Source: CAIOYC01 sp965277345
GTDB lineage: Bacteria > Pseudomonadota > Alphaproteobacteria > Caulobacterales > Caulobacteraceae
Reading direction: 5' to 3'
Length of the DNA: 64,000 nt
NCBI GenBank assembly: GCA_965277345.1
Contig: CBDICI010000004.1
Span: 992,001-1,056,000 of the forward strand
This document shows, in pieces, positions 24,527-30,831 of this stretch (within the stretch, counting starts at the first letter, position 1; every line of letters starts with the position of its first letter). The notes under the pieces were generated by a model. That model ran no database searches and was not told where the DNA came from. It saw nothing but the letters and a program-made list of their open reading frames with translations. The position numbers and the translations under genes are program-made.

Positions 24527-25174
24527 GTGTTTACCCTCCCCGACCTGCCCTACGCCTATGACGCGCTGCAGCCGACCCTGTCGGACCGCACGATGCACCA
24601 TCACCACGACAAGCATCACGCCAAGTATGTGGACACCCTGAACGGCCTGCTGAAGGACAATGCCGAATACGGCGCGTCGAGCCTTGAGGATGTAATCGCC
24701 AGCGCGCGCGAGCAGAAGGCGGCCAAGCTGTTCAACAACGCGGCGCAGGCCTGGAACCACGCCTTCTTCTGGGCGTGCATGTCACCGGACGGCGGCAAGG
24801 CGGAGGGGGCGCTGGCCGCCGCGATCGCACAGGCCTTCGGCGATCTGGACGGGTTGAAGTCCGCCTTCGTCACCGAAGGGGTTGGGCACTTCGCCTCGGG
24901 CTGGGCCTGGCTCGTCGCCGAGGGCGATCAGCTCAAAATCCTTTCCACCCACGATGCGGACACGGTGGCCGACCGCGACGGTGTCACGCCCTTGCTCGTG
25001 GCCGACGTGTGGGAGCACGCCTATTATCTGGATTACCAGCAGGACCGCGAAGGCTTCCTCAAGGGCTGGTTCGACAAGGTGACGAACTGGACCTTCGCCG
25101 CGCAGCAGTTCGAGGCGGCCAGGAGTGGGGGCCAGGGCTATCGCTACCCCGGGCCGCAGCAGCGCGCGGCCTGA
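24527..25174 (+). CDS. sodB: Superoxide dismutase [Fe/Mn]
   Basis: The 215-residue protein has the Fe/Mn SOD pattern: FTLPDLPYAYDALQPTLSDR, first metal His in MHHHHDKHHAKYV, second in AQAWNHAFFWACM, and DVWEHAYYLDYQ with the Asp and third His ligands. It dismutates superoxide in the cytoplasm. The length is close to iron-type SodB, but Fe versus Mn preference cannot be settled here. It lies in the stress island without a recognisable EcfG promoter of its own. Confidence 0.95.
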   Translation: MFTLPDLPYAYDALQPTLSDRTMHHHHDKHHAKYVDTLNGLLKDNAEYGASSLEDVIASAREQKAAKLFNNAAQAWNHAFFWACMSPDGGKAEGALAAAIAQAFGDLDGLKSAFVTEGVGHFASGWAWLVAEGDQLKILSTHDADTVADRDGVTPLLVADVWEHAYYLDYQQDREGFLKGWFDKVTNWTFAAQQFEAARSGGQGYRYPGPQQRAA

Positions 25175-25186
25175 CCCCCTGCAAGC

Positions 25187-25211
25187 GGAACAGTTGGGCC
25201 GCTCAAGCGTT
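25187..25211 (+). promoter_or_regulatory. EcfG-type promoter upstream of the DUF1328 gene
   Basis: GGAAC (25187-25191), a 16-base spacer and CGTT (25208-25211) match the consensus. The site is just after the sodB stop and about 110 bases before the DUF1328 ATG. Confidence 0.82.
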
Positions 25212-25320
25212 TGATAAGCAACGGGAACATCTTGCGGGACGCGGCGTCGGCCGCGGCTTTCACCGATTAAACCGTCATGTCGCAAGGCCGGTCCCGGGGC
25301 CCGCGTCGCGGAGATGAACG

Positions 25321-25497
25321 ATGTTACAGTGGGCGCTGATCTTCTTCGTGGTGGCGCTGATCGCGGGCGCGCTCGGCTTCGTCGGCATAGCCGGCGCGGC
25401 GGCGGGCATCGCCAAGGTCCTGGCGCTGATCTTCGTGGTGCTGTTCGTGATCTCGCTGATCGCGCACATGTTCCGCGGCGGCGCGCGGCGCGTGTGA
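25321..25497 (+). CDS. DUF1328 small membrane protein (YtjA-like)
   Basis: The 58-residue protein has two membrane helices and the DUF1328 pattern: WALIFFVVALIAGALGFVGI, then AGAAAGIAKVLALIFVVLF. The function is unknown, but such genes are widely stress-induced in alphaproteobacteria. A consensus EcfG promoter lies upstream and a hairpin terminator downstream, making it a monocistronic stress gene. Confidence 0.88.
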   Translation: MLQWALIFFVVALIAGALGFVGIAGAAAGIAKVLALIFVVLFVISLIAHMFRGGARRV

Positions 25498-25518
25498 CCC
25501 AAGGATGAAACGATGAGC

Positions 25519-25549
25519 GGCGCGTCCTCGGTGAGGTCACGCGCCGTTT
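25519..25549 (+). terminator. Hairpin terminator after the DUF1328 gene
   Basis: The outer arms GGCGCGT and ACGCGCC enclose an inner CCTC-GGT-GAGG hairpin, followed by GTTTCATT. The T tract is short, so activity is moderately likely. The hairpin sits between convergent genes. Confidence 0.55.
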
Positions 25550-25567
25550 CATTGCCTCCGGGCCACT

Positions 25568-26353
25568 TCACTGTCGGCGGCGCGGAAGGGCCCAGGTGCG
25601 GTAGGGTTCAAAATGAGAACCGGTCCAGCCCATAGCCTCCACGGTGAGCGTGTCCTCCGAGGTGCAGAGCTGGTTGAAGCTCGGCGGCGTGCCGCGCACC
25701 CGCTGCGACAGGGTGCCCGCGCCGATGGCGTAGGTCTTGCCGTCGGCGCAGGCCAACGGCACGGCGAACGGGTTGTGCACATGGCCGGTCAGGATCGCAT
25801 CGACGCCGCCCTCCGCCAGGATAGCCGCCGCCTCGGCGCCCCGGTGCACGCCGCCCGTCACCGGCACGCCGATCGCCTCGATCAGCGGATGGTGGCAGGC
25901 GACGATGCGCAGGGCGTTAGCGGGGCCGGACGCCATCTGCGCCACGGCCCTGTGGCAGGCCTCCAGATTGATCGCCCCCTTTGACCAGTCCAGCCGCGGC
26001 TGGGCGCCCCGGGCCGTGGTGAGGGTCTGGGCGAGAAGGTCTGACACCGCCGCCTGCTCGCCGAACGCCGGCCCCACATAGCGGCGGTATCGCGCGAAGG
26101 GGATGGCGGCGCGCAGCACCAGGTTCCAGTAAGGCGTGTCGTGATTGCCGGGCGTGCACAGCCAGGGCTTGGGCAGCCGGTCCAGCCAGCCCTTCGCCGC
26201 CGCGAACTCCCGCGGCAACCCGTTCAGGGTGATGTCGCCGGTGACCAGGGTCAGGTCCGGCTTCCAATCCAGCGCATACTGCAACGCCGCTTCGGTCGCG
26301 GCGCCGTTCTCACCCCCGAAGTGGATGTCGCTGAGCTGGATGACGCGAGCCAT
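25568..26353 (-). CDS. Metallophosphoesterase (calcineurin-like)
   Basis: The 261-residue protein has all the blocks of the calcineurin-like phosphoesterase fold: QLSDIHFGGENG, VTGDITLNG, TPGNHDTPYW, ACHHPL and TGHVHNPF. These bind two metal ions. The substrate is unknown; cyclic-nucleotide or phospholipid-derived phosphodiesters are options. Its ATG shares a base with the stop of the lipid-kinase-like gene (TGATG), so the two probably work together. Confidence 0.93.
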   Translation of the reverse strand: MARVIQLSDIHFGGENGAATEAALQYALDWKPDLTLVTGDITLNGLPREFAAAKGWLDRLPKPWLCTPGNHDTPYWNLVLRAAIPFARYRRYVGPAFGEQAAVSDLLAQTLTTARGAQPRLDWSKGAINLEACHRAVAQMASGPANALRIVACHHPLIEAIGVPVTGGVHRGAEAAAILAEGGVDAILTGHVHNPFAVPLACADGKTYAIGAGTLSQRVRGTPPSFNQLCTSEDTLTVEAMGWTGSHFEPYRTWALPRRRQ

Positions 26354-27282
26354 CAGGCGGGTGGGCTGGCCGGGGCGAGGGCGCGAAAGGCGACAGGGAC
26401 GAACTTCACTTCGACGGACTTAGGCAAGCGAATGGGTTCCCCGTCAAGGGTCGCCGGAATGGCGCCGCGCGCCCACGCCTTGGCCGAGGTCGAAGGTTTC
26501 ACGGCGACCGCTGGGTCGTTGCGCCAATCCGACGTCAGGGCGTTGAAACCGAGGCGGAACACCTCCGCCGCCCCCTTTGGGTCCAGCGCCGCCGCCTCCA
26601 GCGCCACTTCGTCCTTGAGGCGCCGTGAGATCAATGGGCAGACCAGGCTCAGGGCCTCGGCCTCTCCTTCGGTTCCACCGTCGAGATTGTAGTGCAGGGC
26701 CCCGGTGAAGGCGCGGCCGACCGCGGTGCGGGCCCGGGCCAGCGCGAGGTCCATGCGGCCCTTGCGCATCGCCTCACGCGCCCGCGCCCATAAGGCCGGG
26801 GCGCCCAGGATGGCGGCGACGAAGAAGGTGTGGCCCTCCACCTCGCCGCCGGAAACCGGCCGGGTCTCGCCGTCGGCCAGCGCGCGGTTCAGCGCCTCAC
26901 GCCAGTCCACCACGCCGTAGAGAGCGTGCGGCAACATGTTCATGGTGCCGCCCGGCAGCGGGGCGATCAGCGGACCGTCCGCACCGGCGCGGCGCGCCGC
27001 CATGGCGGCCGTCCCGTCGCCGGCCAGCACGATCACCACGTCGGGCGCGGCGTCCACCGCCGTGCGCACCGCCACCGCCAGGTCACGGGCGGTGGCCTCG
27101 CACACGCGCGCCGCCAGGCCGTGCTCCGCCAACAGCGCCTCCAGGGCCTCGGCGGCGCCGGGCCCCACACTGCCCGAGAGCGGATTCACCACCGCCTCGA
27201 CCCGGCGCACCCGGGTCGTCACCGCGATCGTCGTCGGAGCGGGGCCGCCCGGCCAGGTCGTCGGTCTCACGTCGTCGGCCAT
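26353..27282 (-). CDS. Diacylglycerol kinase-family lipid kinase
   Basis: I start at the ATG at 27282, giving 309 residues; the frame continues upstream over the divergent promoter region without similarity. The kinase catalytic domain shows VVNPLSGSVGPGAAEAL, VIVLAGDGTAAMAA and PLPGGTMNMLPHALYG (GGDGT and GGT-N motifs). It phosphorylates a lipid such as diacylglycerol or a sphingoid base at the membrane. It is operonic with the phosphoesterase. Confidence 0.88.
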   Translation of the reverse strand: MADDVRPTTWPGGPAPTTIAVTTRVRRVEAVVNPLSGSVGPGAAEALEALLAEHGLAARVCEATARDLAVAVRTAVDAAPDVVIVLAGDGTAAMAARRAGADGPLIAPLPGGTMNMLPHALYGVVDWREALNRALADGETRPVSGGEVEGHTFFVAAILGAPALWARAREAMRKGRMDLALARARTAVGRAFTGALHYNLDGGTEGEAEALSLVCPLISRRLKDEVALEAAALDPKGAAEVFRLGFNALTSDWRNDPAVAVKPSTSAKAWARGAIPATLDGEPIRLPKSVEVKFVPVAFRALAPASPPA

Positions 27283-27371
27283 GGGCGCCTTTTCGCCGGT
27301 CGGTCGATTCGTGACCAGCAGGGGGCAAACGAACGGCCCCAGCGGGCGTTCCGCCTCTGTGCGGCTTGACG

Positions 27372-27396
27372 GGAACCGTGTCTTTGCGGCCACGTT
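27372..27396 (+). promoter_or_regulatory. EcfG-type promoter for the small lipoprotein/OmpA genes
   Basis: GGAAC (27372-27376), a 16-base spacer and CGTT (27393-27396) lie 28 bases before the lipoprotein ATG, an ideal spacing for a short leader. Confidence 0.88.
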
Positions 27397-27424
27397 GCAC
27401 GACGGACAGGACAGGGAATCACCG

Positions 27425-27676
27425 ATGCGTCGTTGGCGGAACCTGGCGTTGGCGGGATTGGCGCTGACCATCGCGGGCTGCGCATCGACGGCGGGTCCAG
27501 CGCGCCGCGGGGCGTTGACGCCACAGGCAGTGAGCGGCCCCCCACTGGCCGAGCAGGTAGCGCCGCGAAGCAACCTCGACCGGCGGCAGTATTTCGACCA
27601 ACGCCGCAAGCGCTACTACTTCTACGATCCGGCGCGACGGGCCTATTATTGGGACGACGGCACGCCTAAGGGCTGA
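27425..27676 (+). CDS. Small Tyr/Arg-rich lipoprotein, unknown function
   Basis: The 83-residue protein has a lipoprotein signal with lipobox TIAGC (Cys19). The mature C-terminus is rich in Tyr and Arg (RRQYFDQRRKRYYFYDPARR). I do not recognise a named family. A consensus EcfG promoter immediately upstream makes it a likely general-stress envelope protein. The OmpA-like gene follows by 20 bases and is probably co-transcribed. Confidence 0.8.
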   Translation: MRRWRNLALAGLALTIAGCASTAGPARRGALTPQAVSGPPLAEQVAPRSNLDRRQYFDQRRKRYYFYDPARRAYYWDDGTPKG

Positions 27677-27696
27677 TGCGCCGGACGGAGGGGCCC

Positions 27697-28146
27697 ATGT
27701 CCAGGACTGCACATAGCGCGACGGTGATTTGTACGGCATTGGCCATCGCGGCGTGCGCCTCCCCGCCGCTTTCGCGCAAGGCGGCCATACCGCCGGTCGC
27801 CGCTTCATCGTGCGCCGACTTCAGCTTCCCGATCTATTTCGACAAAGGCTCCGACCAGCTCACCGCGTCGGCGCGCGCCGTGCTTCTCGCAGGCGCACAG
27901 AGCCTCAAGGCCTGCAAGGTGGCCAGGATCGAGGTCCTGGGTCTGGCCGACGCAGACGGACCGGCGCATCGCAACCTCGTCCTGTCGCGCCAACGGGCGA
28001 CAACGGTGGCGCATGCGCTGGAGGGGACCGGGCTGCCGACGCCGGTGTTCGATATCGAAGCCATCGGCGAGGCAGGCGCAAGGGCCGGCGGCCGAGCCGA
28101 GCCCCTGCGCCGGCGCACCGAGGTCATCGTCCACATCGCCCCTTAG
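27697..28146 (+). CDS. OmpA-family lipoprotein
   Basis: I start at the ATG after GGAGGGG, giving 149 residues. The lipobox is IAAC (Cys20). The C-terminal OmpA-like peptidoglycan-binding domain is visible as FSFPIYFDKGSDQLTASAR, ARIEVLGLADADGPAHRN and LSRQRATTVAHAL. It would tether the outer or inner membrane to peptidoglycan. It is probably under the EcfG promoter at 27372. Confidence 0.85.
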   Translation: MSRTAHSATVICTALAIAACASPPLSRKAAIPPVAASSCADFSFPIYFDKGSDQLTASARAVLLAGAQSLKACKVARIEVLGLADADGPAHRNLVLSRQRATTVAHALEGTGLPTPVFDIEAIGEAGARAGGRAEPLRRRTEVIVHIAP

Positions 28147-28201
28147 CGGGTTCGCCTTCGTTGCTTGAGCCGCTCAGGCGCGCGTCATCGGCGTGATGCA
28201 A

Positions 28202-28299
28202 CAAAAAGGCCGCCTCGCGGCGGCCGGCAGGTAGGGGGTGCGAGGGCGGCAGGCCGAATGTGTCGGCCTATGTCGGGGGGGCGTCGCCGCCCTCGCACT
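28202..28299 (-). ncRNA. Candidate EcfG-dependent small RNA (GsrN-like in type)
   Basis: On the minus strand, an EcfG-type promoter (28329-28305) is followed at the expected distance by a compact structured unit of about 98 bases. A 13-bp stem (28298-28286 with 28250-28238) is perfectly complementary. Inside it are an unpaired C-rich strand with seven Cs (28281-28275) and a 7-bp hairpin (28269-28251). Next comes GGCCGCC-GCGA-GGCGGCC (28225-28208) and five Ts, a textbook Rho-independent terminator. No ORF of note lies inside. Sequence and structure are seen; transcription is inferred. Confidence 0.65.
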
Positions 28300-28304
28300 C
28301 ACAT

Positions 28305-28329
28305 AACAACGCACCCGCGATGGAGTTCC
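28305..28329 (-). promoter_or_regulatory. EcfG-type promoter for the candidate sRNA
   Basis: On the minus strand GGAAC (28329-28325), a 16-base spacer and TGTT (28308-28305). The first -10 base differs from CGTT, but GTT, the better conserved part, is kept. It predicts a transcript start near 28299, the foot of the first stem. Confidence 0.6.
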
Positions 28330-28376
28330 GGCGGTCCGTCAGAAAATTTCTCGAAGCCGCCATGATGGGTCCGGAG

Positions 28377-28402
28377 GGAACGCCGGGAACCGGGCGGACG
28401 TT
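28377..28402 (+). promoter_or_regulatory. EcfG-type promoter upstream of the small membrane protein gene
   Basis: GGAAC (28377-28381), a 17-base spacer and CGTT (28399-28402) lie 22 bases before the ATG at 28425. It is divergent from the sRNA promoter. Confidence 0.7.
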
Positions 28403-28424
28403 GGTCGGTGAGGAGCAAATATCC

Positions 28425-28670
28425 ATGACCGACCCATCTTCCTCTCAAGGTCCCCCCGAAATCCCGGCGACCCACGGCGAGGTCATTCCGGAGTCGCGGG
28501 CCAAGCAGGGCGGCCGCGGGTTGCACATGCTGGCGGTGCTGGTGGTGTCGATCGTGCTGCTGGCGCTGGTCTATATCGGCATCTATGCCTTCAGCGCCCG
28601 ACCGACGGCCGACACCGGCGCCCAGGCGGCGGCGAACCGCACCGCCGGCGCGACCAAGAGCACACCCTGA
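28425..28670 (+). CDS. Small single-pass membrane protein, unknown function
   Basis: The 81-residue protein starts after GAGGAG. It has a Pro-rich N-terminal cytoplasmic part, one membrane helix (MLAVLVVSIVLLALVYIGIY) and an Ala/Thr-rich tail. No family is recognised. A matching EcfG promoter just upstream places it in the general stress regulon. It converges on nrdB. Confidence 0.7.
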   Translation: MTDPSSSQGPPEIPATHGEVIPESRAKQGGRGLHMLAVLVVSIVLLALVYIGIYAFSARPTADTGAQAAANRTAGATKSTP

Positions 28671-28674
28671 CCGC

Positions 28675-29715
28675 CTATTCCTGAGGCCGTGCGACCTCAG
28701 AGCGCTTGGTCATCATCGAGTCGAAGTTGGCCCATACGCCTTCGCCGCCATGCCACTGTCCGCGGGTGGCCGCCTTGGAATATTCGGTTGCGCGCGCCTC
28801 GAAGAAGTTGGCGTGTTCGACTCCGGACAGCATCGATTGCAGCCAGGGCAACGGGTTTTCCCGCACCCCGTAGATTTCGGGAAGCTGGAGCTGGCGCAGG
28901 CGCCAGTCGGCGATGAAGCGGATATAGCCTTTGATGTCCTCCGGCGTCATGCCCTGGACCTCGCCGGCCTCGAAGGCCAGATCGATGAACTTGTCCTCAA
29001 GCCCCACCACGGTGCGGCAGTTCTCGATAATGTCGTCCGCCACCGATCGGGTGACGCAGCCGGTCTCCTTGGCGAAGGCGTGGTAGAGCTTGACCATGCC
29101 CTCGCAGTGCAGGCTCTCGTCCCGCACCGACCACGACACGATCTGGCCCATGCCCTTCATCTTGTTGAAGCGCGGGAAGTTCATCAGCATGGCGAAGCTG
29201 GCGAACAGTTGCAGCCCCTCGGTAAAGGCGCCGAACATGGCCAGGGTGCGGGCGATGTCGGCGTTGTTGTCCACACCAAAGGTCTGCATGTAGTCGTGCT
29301 TAGCCTTCATCGCCTCATATTCGAGGAAGGCGCCGAACTCGGCCTCAGGCATACCGATAGTTTCGAGCAACAGGGCGTAGGCGGCGATGTGGATGGTCTC
29401 CATGTTGCTGAAAGCGCTCAGCATCATCTTGACTTCGGTGGGTTTGAAGACGCGCGCGTAGCGCTCCATGTAGTTGTCGTTCACCTCCACGTCCGACTGG
29501 GTGAAGAAGCGGAAGATCTGCGTCAGCAGGTTGCGCTCCTTGTCGTTCAGCCGGGTCGCCCAGTCCTTGCAGTCTTCGCCGAGCGGCACCTCCTCCGGCA
29601 TCCAGTGGACCTGCTGCTGCTTCTTCCAGAAGTCATAGGCCCACGGATAGCGGAACGGCTTGTAGGCATGGCTGGGAGTCAGAAGGCCCGGCAGGGTCAG
29701 GATCGGGGAAGCCAT
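28675..29715 (-). CDS. nrdB: Ribonucleotide reductase class Ia beta subunit
   Basis: The 346-residue protein has the R2 di-iron helices: TQSDVEVNDNY (Asp), FSNMETIHIAAYALLLETIG (Glu, His and the radical Tyr), FGAFTEGLQLFASFAM (Glu) and SVRDESLHCEGM (Glu, His). It makes the tyrosyl radical used by NrdA to reduce ribonucleotides to deoxyribonucleotides. nrdA is not adjacent. Two NrdR-like boxes lie in the upstream region, so repression by NrdR is likely. Confidence 0.97.
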   Translation of the reverse strand: MASPILTLPGLLTPSHAYKPFRYPWAYDFWKKQQQVHWMPEEVPLGEDCKDWATRLNDKERNLLTQIFRFFTQSDVEVNDNYMERYARVFKPTEVKMMLSAFSNMETIHIAAYALLLETIGMPEAEFGAFLEYEAMKAKHDYMQTFGVDNNADIARTLAMFGAFTEGLQLFASFAMLMNFPRFNKMKGMGQIVSWSVRDESLHCEGMVKLYHAFAKETGCVTRSVADDIIENCRTVVGLEDKFIDLAFEAGEVQGMTPEDIKGYIRFIADWRLRQLQLPEIYGVRENPLPWLQSMLSGVEHANFFEARATEYSKAATRGQWHGGEGVWANFDSMMTKRSEVARPQE

Positions 29716-29773
29716 CGGTCACGCCTTCGAATCGGAAACCATTGCGGTGCGGGCAATAAGGTTAGCAGGCCAT

Positions 29774-29820
29774 CTACATGATGTGGTGAGGCAAACCGCC
29801 CTATCCACAACATATGGTGA
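29774..29820 (-). promoter_or_regulatory. Paired NrdR-type boxes upstream of nrdB
   Basis: Two 16-base near-palindromes, CTACATGATGTGGTGA (29774-29789) and CCACAACATATGGTGA (29805-29820), agree at 12 of 16 positions and are offset by 31 bases, three helical turns. That is the usual arrangement for NrdR pairs (ACACWATATWTKGTGT-like). They lie 59-105 bases upstream of the nrdB start. Confidence 0.75.
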
Positions 29821-29842
29821 TCCATACACCGGCGAGCCTGAT

Positions 29843-30232
29843 TCAGTTGATGAGAATGGAGCCGATCAGCACCCGCGCGCCGGGGTGGCCCAGCGTTCGG
29901 TCGGCGGCGCGCTGCAATTGGCTGGAGATGGTGTCCGGATTGGGCACGCCGCCCGCTCCGATCGAGGGTGCATAAGCGAGCATCTCGCGCAGGAAGGCGT
30001 CGCGCAGCAGCGGGATCGAGGCCTGGGCGCGCTTGCGCAGTCCCGCGTCCGGCACATCCACCCCCACCTCCACCGTCATGACGCCGCGGCCGCGGTCCGC
30101 GCGCTGGACCGTGGCGGTGAGCGTCGGCAGCTGCAGGAAGGTCTCGCCGCCACCCTTCTTCTTGTCGGTCTTCTCGGCCGCCATAATGGGCAGGGCGAGG
30201 AGCAGGGCGGCAAGCAGGGTTCGGCGAAGCAT
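29843..30232 (-). CDS. Exported FliL-like protein
   Basis: I start at the ATG giving 129 residues with a signal or anchor (LRRTLLAALLLALPIMAAE). The rest resembles the FliL core: FLQLPTLTATVQRADRGRGV, VDVPDAGLRKRAQASIPLL and a C-terminal ARVLIGSILIN. FliL proteins act at the flagellar basal body, but distant homologues occur without flagellar genes, as here. A flagellar role is not supported by context. Confidence 0.6.
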   Translation of the reverse strand: MLRRTLLAALLLALPIMAAEKTDKKKGGGETFLQLPTLTATVQRADRGRGVMTVEVGVDVPDAGLRKRAQASIPLLRDAFLREMLAYAPSIGAGGVPNPDTISSQLQRAADRTLGHPGARVLIGSILIN

Positions 30233-30272
30233 GGCGCACAGTGCCGCCGGTCGCCCCATCCGGCAAGCGTCG

Positions 30273-30713
30273 CTAGCGAGCGAACACCGATCGGGTCAGG
30301 CAGGAGAAGACCAGCCGGCCCGCCTCATCCAGCAGGTCGTGCTGGGCGATCACCACGCCTTTGTCGTCGCCCACCGGGTCCTTGGCGAAGACGGTCATGC
30401 GCCCCCGCAACAGCTCGCCCACCGGCGGGTGGCGCATGAAGCGCAGCGCATCGACGCCGAGGCGCTTGGTCTGCGGCCATTGCGCCGCCGCCTCGCCGTC
30501 GAGCTTGGCCCAGAGGGCGTAGACGAGGGCGTCGGGCGCACCGCCGTCCACATCCCAGGCGGGGGCGAAGGCGGCGCAGAAGGCCCTCAACGCCGCCTCG
30601 TCCACGGCGGTCACGCCCAGCGACGCCACCTGGCCGACCTCGATCTCGTCGAAACGTCCCGGCACCTGCACCTCCCGGCCATCAAGCGGCCGTGCTTTTG
30701 GGGCCTTGATCAT
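30273..30713 (-). CDS. MaoC-like/hotdog-fold protein
   Basis: The 146-residue protein starts at 30713 (MIKAPKARPLDG). Segments such as FDEIEVGQVASLGVTAVDEA, HPPVGELLRGRMTV and GVVIAQHDLLDEAG follow a MaoC-type hotdog pattern, a CoA-ester binding fold. The usual catalytic D-x4-H is not clearly present, so the activity is open. It is divergent from dsbD. Confidence 0.6.
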   Translation of the reverse strand: MIKAPKARPLDGREVQVPGRFDEIEVGQVASLGVTAVDEAALRAFCAAFAPAWDVDGGAPDALVYALWAKLDGEAAAQWPQTKRLGVDALRFMRHPPVGELLRGRMTVFAKDPVGDDKGVVIAQHDLLDEAGRLVFSCLTRSVFAR

Positions 30714-30831
30714 CACGGCGCCGGCGCCTTTGTCGAGCCATCGCGCGTATTGACTTGCGAAGCGCGGCTGTGCGCACGATTTTGCGGCGCGTCGGTCGGC
30801 CTGTCCGACGGCCGTTTGGGAAACGCTTGCG

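Noticed and set aside
28299..28526. 75-codon minus-strand frame near the candidate sRNA
   Set aside because: It runs antisense through the small membrane protein gene and its promoter, and it has no ribosome-binding site.
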